Part shown: piece by piece, positions 1-5,935 of the stretch | Layout: each line of letters opens with the position of its first letter | How positions within the stretch are numbered: position 1 is the first letter of the stretch | DNA from: a virus | DNA: 20,073 bases | Reading direction: 5' to 3' (one strand) | IMG/VR virus record: IMGVR_UViG_3300042290_000775 | Coordinates: 1 to 20,073 of that record | Made by a program: the position numbers and the translations under genes | Notes under the pieces: generated by a model | Told to the model about the DNA's origin: nothing | What the model saw: only the letters and a program-made list of their open reading frames with translations | The model's database searches: none

Positions 1-48
1 TCCACGCGATCCTGATTTCCCTCCCCGCCGACACCGACCGCCTCCCAC

Positions 49-101
49 ACGCTGGAGCCAGAGAAGGGGATTGAACCCTTGACCTGCGGTTTACGAAACC
101 G
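49..101. repeat. attL: 53-bp direct repeat, displaced tRNA-Thr 3' half
   Basis: Identical base for base to 19948-20000. Bases 53-101 are the 3' 49 nt of tRNA-Thr read on the minus strand, from the anticodon arm to the encoded CCA. Bases after 101 diverge from the real tRNA, so this copy cannot fold into a tRNA and marks the left end of the island. Confidence 0.95.
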
Positions 102-128
102 TCACTGCCCATAGGTAAGGCGTTTTGC

Positions 129-163
129 GTTGGCACCGTGTTGGCACTTCTCGGCTCTTTTTG
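129..163 (+). promoter_or_regulatory. Putative integrase arm-type sites, left end
   Basis: GTTGGCAC occurs at 129-136 and again at 140-147, spaced 11 bp. The second copy belongs to the pattern GTTGGCACTT-N7-CTTTTTG (140-163), which recurs exactly at 19839-19862, next to the other end of the island. Repeats shared by the two ends just inside the att cores are what arm-binding sites of tyrosine integrases look like; that function is inferred. Confidence 0.5.
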
Positions 164-442
164 TCCGATTCCCCCTTGGGACGCATGAAGCGAATGCGCG
201 TAGATCGCATCGTCCAACGACGCCACTGCGCTGTTCCTCGCCACCGTACGACCCCGACTTGCTTCCTGCATCTCCTGCCTCTCGATGCAAGCGGCGTGGC
301 GAAACGATGGTTTCGGGAGCGTCGTCTCTTGCGCGCGCGGGCGTTGAGGCGCGATGGAACGTCAATTTCTCGTCTGAAAACAGGTCGCGGCATCGTGCCG
401 CTTGCATCCGACGGAACGAGATTGACATCAACAGACGGATGA
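164..442. other. Region without a supported gene
   Basis: Between the left-end repeats and the first credible gene I see no convincing coding region. Open frames exist on the plus strand (one could start at an ATG at 185 and run to 442), but the products are arginine-rich, show no domain, overlap one another in different frames and lack a ribosome-binding site. The promoter for the zinc-ribbon/TerS-like pair probably lies here, but I cannot point to its boxes. Confidence 0.4.
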
Positions 443-910
443 ATGACGCCGCCGGCCATGACTCGAAAGCTACCGCCGCAGGTCGTGCGAATCCCCGTTG
501 ATGCGAGCACTGCCGCCGAGATCCGGCGCGTCTGCTCATTGGGTGGCCGGAGCCACTCGAAGGCGCATTTGGCTGAAATCGGAAGGCGTGGCGGGTTGAA
601 ACGGTGCGAGCCGAAACCCGGACGGACGCCGATGACCGAACTTTGGAAGCATCGCTGGCGGAAAGACGAAATGGCTGCACTGCGCGGCGATCCCGTCCCG
701 CCCCCCGGCCCGATGAACCCGGAGATCAAGTGCGCTGCCGATTGCGGATTTACGATGATCGCGGCGAACCGAGTGCGCGACATTCTCAACAGTGGGCGCG
801 CATTCGATCTCACATGCCCCCGATGCAGCGCCATGATGCGCGTCCGAAGGAGCAAGGTCCGCGGCCTCGCTGGCTACTTCACGGCCAGCGTCGAACTCCT
901 CGGCAAATGA
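443..910 (+). CDS. Small zinc-ribbon-like protein upstream of TerS-like gene
   Basis: A 155-residue protein I cannot assign to a named family. Residues 97-128 hold a C-x3-C ... C-x2-C pattern (C97, C101, C125, C128) with small hydrophobic residues between, as in zinc-ribbon knuckles. The N-terminal part (residues 30-75) is basic, with a GRRGGLKR stretch. Together this suggests nucleic-acid binding, by inference only. Its stop overlaps the start of the next gene in an ATGA junction (907-910), so the two are translationally coupled and probably act together. An ATG at 458 (residue 6) is an equally good start; neither has a clear Shine-Dalgarno sequence. Small zinc-ribbon proteins are common next to phage packaging genes, but I would not name a function. 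Confidence 0.65.
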   Translation: MTPPAMTRKLPPQVVRIPVDASTAAEIRRVCSLGGRSHSKAHLAEIGRRGGLKRCEPKPGRTPMTELWKHRWRKDEMAALRGDPVPPPGPMNPEIKCAADCGFTMIAANRVRDILNSGRAFDLTCPRCSAMMRVRRSKVRGLAGYFTASVELLGK

Positions 911-1572
911 ACGAGCAAGGTCCACCACTGCCGCCGGAGCCGACTTGGACGGAACGCCAGCTTGCCCGTGCCGCAAAGCCGGAGCCGATGCTGGAGCGCG
1001 ACTACGCGCACATGATCCGCGTCCACGATGAAACCGTGAGCGCCACCGATCCGCTCACCGGGGAGAAGGTGGCTGCGAGACTTTCACCCGAGGCTGCGGC
1101 ATACTTGGGGTTCCTTCGCTCCTGCCCTGCGCCACGGATGGCGAGAGATGCGGCGGGGGTTTCTTCGGGTTCGGTTGCCAACTGGCGGCGGCAGATCGAA
1201 GGGTTCGCTGCCCTTGAGCGTGAGGCGGTGCAGGACGCAAAGGACACGCTGCTCGCCTCGGCCTACAACCGGGCGGTGCATGGGGTGGTGAAGCCGGTGT
1301 TCCAGCTTGGGAACCTGGTCGGCTACGAGCGGGAGTATTCGGACAAGCTGATGGAGGTTTTGCTGAAAGGGATGCGGGAGGAGTTCAAGCCGGAGCCGCC
1401 GAAAGAGGTCGGGAGCACGACGAACATCGTCATCACGGATCCGGCGGCGATTGCGGACGTGGTGCGCCGGCTGAGTCCGACGAGCCAGCCGAAGCAGGCG
1501 CAGGCGATCGAGATCGCCGCACTGCACTCCGAGGGCACGCTCCCGCCCACGCTCGATCCCGCCGTACGATAA
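907..1572 (+). CDS. Phage terminase small subunit-like DNA-binding protein
   Basis: A 221-residue protein. Residues 75-100 look like a helix-turn-helix (ARDAAGVSSGSVANWRR). Residues 111-161 carry the pattern typical of many phage small terminases: an A-x2-RAV-x-GV-x-KPVF segment, a short hydrophilic linker to VGYEREYS, then DKLMEVLLKGMREEF. In phages TerS recognises the packaging site and hands DNA to the large subunit TerL. No TerL is found downstream or anywhere in the island, which fits a satellite that redirects a helper phage's packaging motor, or a decayed prophage. The start at 907 is chosen because it overlaps the upstream stop (ATGA); the open frame extends further upstream to 604, but that part is a shadow of the upstream gene. 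The tail after residue 165 is proline-rich and unassigned. Confidence 0.6.
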   Translation: MNEQGPPLPPEPTWTERQLARAAKPEPMLERDYAHMIRVHDETVSATDPLTGEKVAARLSPEAAAYLGFLRSCPAPRMARDAAGVSSGSVANWRRQIEGFAALEREAVQDAKDTLLASAYNRAVHGVVKPVFQLGNLVGYEREYSDKLMEVLLKGMREEFKPEPPKEVGSTTNIVITDPAAIADVVRRLSPTSQPKQAQAIEIAALHSEGTLPPTLDPAVR

Positions 1573-1738
1573 CTACCCCTCTGCCACTCCCAATATTTTT
1601 CCGTGCGAAAGGCCCGGTGCCGCGTTGGATGGCGATGAGAAATTCTGTGGGCTTTTTCGGGTCAAAATTTTCGGGAAATCTTCCGTGCGTGAAGCCCTCG
1701 CGGTTTGGTGCCGCGCGGTTCTTTCAGGCGTTGATTGA

Positions 1739-2191
1739 CTCACTCTCGCAGCCGAATTAACAAGACGCTGTGCCTTCGACACCGCCGCCCGAGTCCAAAA
1801 AGCCCTTGCCGACCTTTCAGCAGGCCGCGGAAGCCTTTTCGCGGAAGCCTTCGCTGCCGTACGAAAAAAAGTTGGAGCAACTGCGGCGGAATCGGGAGCA
1901 GCTATCGAGGATGAGCGGGAAGCCCTCATCGAGTGGGCCATCCGAAACAAGCGGGTAATTGCGCCGTCGAAGTTTGCCAATCGCGCGGGCGATGATGGTG
2001 GTGTAGAGCACACGGTTTTCTACAAGGAGTTCGGGGAGCGAGTCGGCAAGGTGACGCTCGACAAGCCGCTACACGGTTACGTGCGTGAGGCTTTTGGGTT
2101 TGGTGTCGGCTGGTTCTGCCCCGCTTCGCTGCTCTGCCAGCCGAAACTCGTTCAGCAGCCGCAAGCCGATGCCTTCAGACTTAGATGCTGA
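1739..2191 (+). pseudogene. Remnant of polyvalent-protein-kinase-like phage/plasmid protein
   Basis: The frame from 1739 to the TGA at 2189-2191 has no ATG or GTG before about residue 30, yet reads as protein-like sequence: alanine-rich helices, then EREALIEWAIRNKRVIAPSKF, then VEHTVFYKEFGERVGKVTLD. An AL-x-EWA-x2-N-x-RVI-x-P segment followed by EH-x-V-[FY] and a V-x-K-x-T strand is, from memory, the opening of putative polyvalent protein kinase domains carried by mobile elements. The rest of the kinase lobe is missing: after GYVREAFGFGVGWF the sequence runs into unrelated residues and stops. No start and an abrupt end point to a broken gene. A 41-codon open frame at 1635-1760, in another frame, could be a fragment of its 5' end. 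Other frames here (such as one starting with GTG at 1770) give less protein-like products. Confidence 0.5.
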
Positions 2192-2222
2192 CAAAAGACC
2201 GCAGCGCACATAGCCTCGCATC

Positions 2223-3266
2223 ATGGCACACGAAATCTTTGGCGAACGGTTTCTCGATCGGAAGGCGGCGTGGCATCACGTCGGGTTTCAAAATGTGACC
2301 GAGGACTTGAGTGCCGTGGCCGCGCTGCGGAAAATTGACGGCGATTTTGATGTCGAATTGAAGCCGCTCTATTTCAAGATGGATGGGAAGGAAGTGCCGT
2401 CGGGATTCAATCAAATCCTGCGCTGTCCCACCAAGGATGACGACGAGTATGTGCCGTTCGGTCAGCCGGTGGGCAAAGACTACCGTGCGTTCCGTCCTCG
2501 CGAACTGTGCAAGGTGTGGGATGCTGCGCTGCCAGACGCGCGGGTGGAGACGATGGGGGTGCTTCGGCGCGGCGCGATGTTTTTCATCACGACGAGGCTG
2601 CCGACGATTGATGTTTGCGGTGATGAAGTTGAGCGGTACCTCGGCGTGACTTCGCCGCTGGACGGAACGAGCGCATTGTCGGCAGAGGAATGGCCGCTGC
2701 GCGTGGTCTGCGCGAACACGCTGCGCGCCGCACAGGCGGCTGCCAGGGTGGCGTATCGCGTGGTTCACAACGAGGAGGCACTCGACCATCTGGGGGCATG
2801 GATCAAGGACGCCTACGACGTGGCGAAACAGAACGAAACGAACCTCAAGCGGGCGTTCGAGATTCTCGCGAAGACCAAGGTGGATGACGCGACGGCGAAA
2901 AAGAGCTTTGAGCGGGTCTATCCGCTCCCGGAGCGTCCGACGAAAACGGCACCCGACGCCGTGATGTCGAAACGGATGGAGCGGTATGAGGCGGAGCGCC
3001 GGTGCATCCAGCGTTTTCGCGGCGAGGCGTTCGCGCTTTTCGACGGCAAGGGCAAAGGGATGTCCGTGCTGGCGACGAACCACACGGCGTGGGGCTGGGT
3101 GAATGCCGTGACGGAGCTGGAGGACTTTCGCAAAAGCACTTTCGCTGGCGGCAAGGAGGCTGAAGCCTCGCGTGCTGCGGAATCGGCGCTATTCGGGCAA
3201 CGGGCTGCCGTGAAGCAGGGGGCTTTTGAGATCGCGATGGAAATTGCGGGCCAGCGCGGGCGGTGA
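2223..3266 (+). CDS. DUF932 phage/plasmid-like protein
   Basis: A 347-residue protein with the features of the DUF932 / phage-plasmid-like TIGR03299 family: an N-terminal HEIF-x-ERF and RKAAWHHVG opening, a central GVLRRGAMFFITTRLP strand pair, a VVCANTLRAA segment around residues 160-170 (the family's conserved CxNT), and a C-terminal NHTAWGWVNAVTELEDF segment. The family is widespread on phages, plasmids and integrative elements. Its molecular role is not established, so none is claimed. The length is normal and the frame intact. ATG at 2223 is the first start of the family-like sequence; no Shine-Dalgarno sequence precedes it. It converges with the small XRE gene, 23 bp beyond its stop. 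Confidence 0.85.
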   Translation: MAHEIFGERFLDRKAAWHHVGFQNVTEDLSAVAALRKIDGDFDVELKPLYFKMDGKEVPSGFNQILRCPTKDDDEYVPFGQPVGKDYRAFRPRELCKVWDAALPDARVETMGVLRRGAMFFITTRLPTIDVCGDEVERYLGVTSPLDGTSALSAEEWPLRVVCANTLRAAQAAARVAYRVVHNEEALDHLGAWIKDAYDVAKQNETNLKRAFEILAKTKVDDATAKKSFERVYPLPERPTKTAPDAVMSKRMERYEAERRCIQRFRGEAFALFDGKGKGMSVLATNHTAWGWVNAVTELEDFRKSTFAGGKEAEASRAAESALFGQRAAVKQGAFEIAMEIAGQRGR

Positions 3267-3289
3267 AAAATAGCGGACAGCGATCTGCG

Positions 3290-3526
3290 CTACTCGCGGA
3301 AGATGTCGCTCATCCGGCATTTGAGCCGTGAGAGGAGGTGCTCCAAGGTGTCGATGGTGATGTTCTGCTGGCACATTTCGAGACGTTGAAGCGATGATGC
3401 AGACACACCGATCCGACGCTCGAACTCTAAGAACGTCATCTCTCCGCGCGTTCTGCGCAGGTATTCAGCGAGTTTCTTGCGGAGGTGACGACGCACGTAG
3501 GCAGCGTGCGGCAGTCTCCGTCCCAC
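3290..3526 (-). CDS. Small XRE-family helix-turn-helix regulator
   Basis: A protein of up to 78 residues that is almost entirely a Cro/CI-type HTH: LAEYLRRTRGEMTFLEFERR (helices 1-2), GVSASSLQRLEMCQQNITID (recognition helix and turn), then TLEHLLSRLKCRMSDIF (helices 4-5). The S-x-SSLQRLE recognition helix is typical of this class. It is likely a DNA-binding repressor or autoregulator; target unknown. The longest frame starts with GTG at 3526. A GTG at 3496 would give a tidier N-terminus, and the ATG at 3439 would cut into the HTH, so the start is uncertain. A perfect 14-bp palindrome at 3521-3534 covers the upstream start and may be its own operator. It is the only gene in the left arm on the minus strand. 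Confidence 0.8.
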   Translation of the reverse strand: MGRRLPHAAYVRRHLRKKLAEYLRRTRGEMTFLEFERRIGVSASSLQRLEMCQQNITIDTLEHLLSRLKCRMSDIFRE

Positions 3527-3534
3527 ATGTGGGA
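3521..3534. promoter_or_regulatory. Perfect 14-bp palindrome, possible operator of XRE gene
   Basis: TCCCACATGTGGGA is a perfect dyad at the 5' end of the small XRE gene and about 100 bp upstream of the divergent 55-aa gene. Small XRE regulators commonly bind such dyads over their own promoter. The position suits this, but function is inferred and a chance palindrome is possible. Confidence 0.35.
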
Positions 3535-3633
3535 TTTTGCTTTACCTCTCGGCTTCATCCAGACCAGCCTGCCGTCAGTCCAACCTCTATTGCGCATGGC
3601 CCATAAACTCCGAACCGAAAATGGGAGGATCGC

Positions 3634-3801
3634 ATGAGCTTCTGGAAAACACTGTTTGGCGACGGTTCAATGGCAAAGCGGCGCTGCAAGCCAACGCTGC
3701 AAGGCACAACGGCAACCTCGGTTTCGCACGCTGCACCCTTGGGGTGTCCGGCTGAAAGAGAATTTGTGAGGGATTGGGAGAAACTGGCCCGTCGAGAATG
3801 A
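3634..3801 (+). CDS. 55-aa unknown protein with strong ribosome-binding site
   Basis: A short frame beginning MSFWKTLFGDGSMAKRR and ending DWEKLARRE, 55 residues. What makes it credible is the GGGAGG seven bases before the ATG (3625-3630), the best Shine-Dalgarno sequence I found in the island, where most genes have none. The first ten residues (MSFWKTLFG) look like a short amphipathic, aromatic helix as seen at the start of small membrane-associated or phage proteins. The C-terminal 15 residues are charged and probably helical. The middle is low-complexity (TATSVSHAAPLG). It is divergent from the XRE gene at 3290-3526 and could be under its control. I do not recognise a family. Confidence 0.5.
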   Translation: MSFWKTLFGDGSMAKRRCKPTLQGTTATSVSHAAPLGCPAEREFVRDWEKLARRE

Positions 3802-3837
3802 ACAGCCGATTCAGGGCCCCAGAGCAGTAATGTCTTC

Positions 3838-4188
3838 TTGAATATGATTACCTCCCGTAAAAACTACCGATTCGGCGGCAGGGTGACGACCGTTGAGACT
3901 CCGACTTTTTGCTGCATGATCAGCACAGCCAAGGAAGGTATATTTAAGAAACAATCCGTCATGTTTTCTGACTTTTCAGACGGCATGGAGAACCGCAGGC
4001 ACGTAGCGAAGCTTGTTTACAGCGATCGCCTAGACTCCGAAGCGCGGCTCGATTTTCACGATCAAATTGCCGCCCATCTCGATGGAGGTGGGATGGCCGG
4101 ACAGACGCTCCGAGAATCTCTGCACGATTTATTCGCGGCTGTGGCGGCGGATGAAACCGGATTCGGCGCGCTTTTGGACGAGCTATAA
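3838..4188 (+). CDS. Hypothetical protein, acidic C-terminal half
   Basis: An open frame of up to 116 residues. The convincing part begins at residue 42 (ATG at 3961, MFSDFSDGMENRRHVAKLVY) and continues through SDRLDSEARLDFHDQIAAHL and an acidic helical tail ending DLFAAVAADETGFGALLDEL. The preceding 41 residues look less protein-like, so 3961 may be the true start, giving 75 residues; an ATG at 3916 is a third choice. No domain, signal peptide or membrane segment is evident. Base composition here is less GC-rich than in the restriction operon, hinting at a different origin for 3.6-4.7 kb. It lies 63 bp before the next plus-strand gene and may share its transcript. Confidence 0.5.
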   Translation: MNMITSRKNYRFGGRVTTVETPTFCCMISTAKEGIFKKQSVMFSDFSDGMENRRHVAKLVYSDRLDSEARLDFHDQIAAHLDGGGMAGQTLRESLHDLFAAVAADETGFGALLDEL

Positions 4189-4251
4189 TTCTTTGCGCTG
4201 CCGCCTGTTCACCCTCCGCTTGGTTGGTCCCTTTCCAAATTTCCACACCCC

Positions 4252-4737
4252 ATGTTCTTCAAGAAAAAGATTGATATAGAGGATTACTGCACGATGAACC
4301 TCAAGAGCCTCTTTTCGACAGAGAGGGAGATAGTTTATGAGAAGCTGCGACAGGCATGTGCAGACCCGGCTCTAAGCGCCGCAGACAAAAAGCTCTATTT
4401 TGACCACATCAGAGCTGCTGTGATTCAGCTTCTCCACGTCGCAATCCTCAAAAACAGCAACTCGGACATTTCATTCGACGGGCACATGTCCGTGATGATG
4501 TTTCTCAACCAGCGGGGGCTGTCCCACATTGAGACGCTTGGAGGAATCTACAACCGAGCTTTTGGAGGACACCCTCAAGACGGCATCGCAGGCATTGTGG
4601 AAGCGTTTTCCGGGCATGTTGCAAAGCCCGAAATGAGGGCTGATACAGCGGAGCATTTTTATGGCGAGTTCTCCCAAATGTCCAAGGCGTTCAACGATGA
4701 TTTCAAGTCCATCAAGCTGACCACTAAGCGAAAGTGA
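4252..4737 (+). CDS. Hypothetical soluble helical protein
   Basis: A 161-residue protein starting MFFKKKIDIEDYCTMNLKSL. It appears wholly helical and soluble: REIVYEKLRQACADPALSAA, then KKLYFDHIRAAVIQLLHVAI, a loop with SDISFDGHMS, and a lysine-rich C-terminus (FKSIKLTTKRK). I see no catalytic motif, signal peptide or membrane span, and recognise no family. Codon use is less GC-biased than in the neighbouring operon, supporting a real gene of separate origin rather than a shadow. It is transcribed toward the 3' end of the leftward restriction operon (convergent). An Imm-type or accessory defence role would be a guess. No Shine-Dalgarno sequence is seen. Confidence 0.7.
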   Translation: MFFKKKIDIEDYCTMNLKSLFSTEREIVYEKLRQACADPALSAADKKLYFDHIRAAVIQLLHVAILKNSNSDISFDGHMSVMMFLNQRGLSHIETLGGIYNRAFGGHPQDGIAGIVEAFSGHVAKPEMRADTAEHFYGEFSQMSKAFNDDFKSIKLTTKRK

Positions 4738-4808
4738 TGTCGCCACACCGCCCGGCACTCCCCGCCAGCAACCGCGCCTGCACTCCCGCGGCGCGGAGCA
4801 TCGGCAGT

Positions 4809-5006
4809 TCATCGGCAACGTTGCGCAGCCGTCGGAAGGAACTCCTCCAACGGAACCCGGAGCGCGTGGGCCAGAAACACCCACTCGGAATCTGACACCC
4901 AGCGGGTCTGCCCCTCGTTCTTGGCGATCATGTCCCGGCTCGCGTCCCACCCCACGCGCTGGCGGGGCGAATAGGCGGCAAGGCGGGGCGGTTTACGCGC
5001 TTGGGA
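4809..5006 (-). pseudogene. Truncated XRE-type regulator fragment, in frame after a TAG
   Basis: Read on the minus strand directly after the TAG that ends the 48-aa gene (5009-5007), the same frame continues for 65 codons to TGA at 4811-4809. The product includes VGWDASRDMIAKNEG and RWVSDSEWVFLAHALRVPLE. This is the second half of an XRE-like HTH regulator of the GWD-x-SR-x-x-[IL]AK-x-E-x-Q-x-RWVSD-x-E type. The first helix is missing, there is no start codon of its own in front, and only 20 residues precede the core, so it looks like a 5'-truncated relic. Translation by stop-codon readthrough is possible but unsupported. It marks the downstream edge of the restriction operon. Confidence 0.6.
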
Positions 5007-5153
5007 CTAAAGCAAGTCGCTTGCTTCCTTTCCGCGTTGCGCCTTGGGCTTCTTCACCTTTGCGGCTTTGGCTTCGTCTGCGGCGCGGGCGAGGTTCAAT
5101 TCGAGCAAGCGGGCGAGAATTTCATCTTCGCTCATGTCAGCGGGCCAGCCCAT
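5007..5153 (-). CDS. 48-aa protein at the end of the R-M operon
   Basis: A short protein, MGWPADMSEDEILARLLELN followed by a helical, lysine-rich tail (AADEAKAAKVKKPKAQRGKE). The DEILARLLELNLARA helix looks like genuine coding sequence, and small proteins of this kind often follow hsdR and the YgjP-type peptidase gene in type I operons, as far as I recall. An ATG at 5135 (MSEDEILARL) may be the true start, giving 42 residues; that start lies just after a TGA in another frame. It sits 53 bp beyond the metallopeptidase stop in the same direction. Function unknown; a small accessory or DNA-binding peptide is a guess. Confidence 0.55.
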   Translation of the reverse strand: MGWPADMSEDEILARLLELNLARAADEAKAAKVKKPKAQRGKEASDLL

Positions 5154-5206
5154 TGCGGACGAGTTCCTGCGCGAGGTCTTTGCTGTCTGCCGGTCGCAGA
5201 GCGGAG

Positions 5207-5935
5207 TCAGGGTTTCCGGGCGTAGCTTCCGAGCGGCGCGGCATTCAACTCTCCACGGGACACGCGCCATTGCGGGAGGTGCTTGTCGAGGATGGCGATG
5301 AAGCGGTCGTTGTGGTGGCGCTCGATCAAGTGGGCCAGTTCGTGGGCGATGACGTATTCGAGGCACTGCGCGGGCTTCTTGGCGAGTTCGAGGTTCAGCC
5401 AGATGCGGCGGGCGGCGGGGTTGCAGCTTCCCCACTTGGTTTTCATTTTCTTGATGCCCCACGCAGCGGCGCGGACACCGAGGGCCTTCTCCCACTTTTT
5501 CAAGAGCGGCGGGACCGCATCGCGGAGTTGCTGGCGATACCATTGGTGAAGCACTTCAACGCGCTGATCCACGGTGGCGTCGGGACGGACATGGAGTTCC
5601 ATCGTGGTTCGGTTGCGCAGCACGATCGCGGCGGGGCCGGAAGTGCGGATGAGGCGCAAACGGTATCGCGTGCCGAGAAAATAGTGGCTCTCGCCGCGCA
5701 CCATCTCGCGCTCGGACTGACGGGGTTGGGCCGCGAATCTCGCCCGCTGGCGTTTGATCCAGCCGAGCTTGCCGATCACCGCCAGCCGCACGGCTTCATC
5801 CGTCACGGCCATCGGTGCGGCGACGCGCACGCGCCCGTGTGGGGGATAGACGCCGAGGTGCAGGTTTTTGATGCCTTTGCGGACAATCTGCACGGGCAGG
5901 CCGCTCACCACGATCTGGTGGTCGTCAGTATTCAT
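5207..5935 (-). CDS. YgjP/SprT-like zinc metallopeptidase (DUF45)
   Basis: A 242-residue protein of the YgjP/WLM-like gluzincin family. It has the HELAH zinc motif at residues 198-202 (glutamate 199 catalytic), followed by ERHHNDRF, whose H207 or H208 would be the third ligand, and the family's KTKWGSC signature at 165-171. The N-terminal half (PVQIVRKGIKNLHLGVYPPH, then VRVAAP and the GWIKRQR helix) matches the family's usual lead-in. Length is normal. Its start lies inside the end of hsdR (11-bp overlap at 5925-5935), so the genes are co-translated. Such peptidase genes commonly ride with type I restriction operons. Whether the enzyme trims HsdR, clears DNA-protein crosslinks like SprT, or does something else is not known from sequence. 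Confidence 0.9.
   Translation of the reverse strand: MNTDDHQIVVSGLPVQIVRKGIKNLHLGVYPPHGRVRVAAPMAVTDEAVRLAVIGKLGWIKRQRARFAAQPRQSEREMVRGESHYFLGTRYRLRLIRTSGPAAIVLRNRTTMELHVRPDATVDQRVEVLHQWYRQQLRDAVPPLLKKWEKALGVRAAAWGIKKMKTKWGSCNPAARRIWLNLELAKKPAQCLEYVIAHELAHLIERHHNDRFIAILDKHLPQWRVSRGELNAAPLGSYARKP

Noticed and set aside
49-101. A second, separate tRNA gene at the left end
   Set aside because: Only the 3' 49 nt match; the sequence to the right cannot form the D-arm or acceptor 5' strand. It is the displaced att copy.
125-501. Two overlapping plus-strand frames (105 and 123 codons) beside the left att
   Set aside because: Arginine-rich, low-quality products in two frames over the same DNA, with no domain or ribosome-binding site; the first part covers the end repeats.
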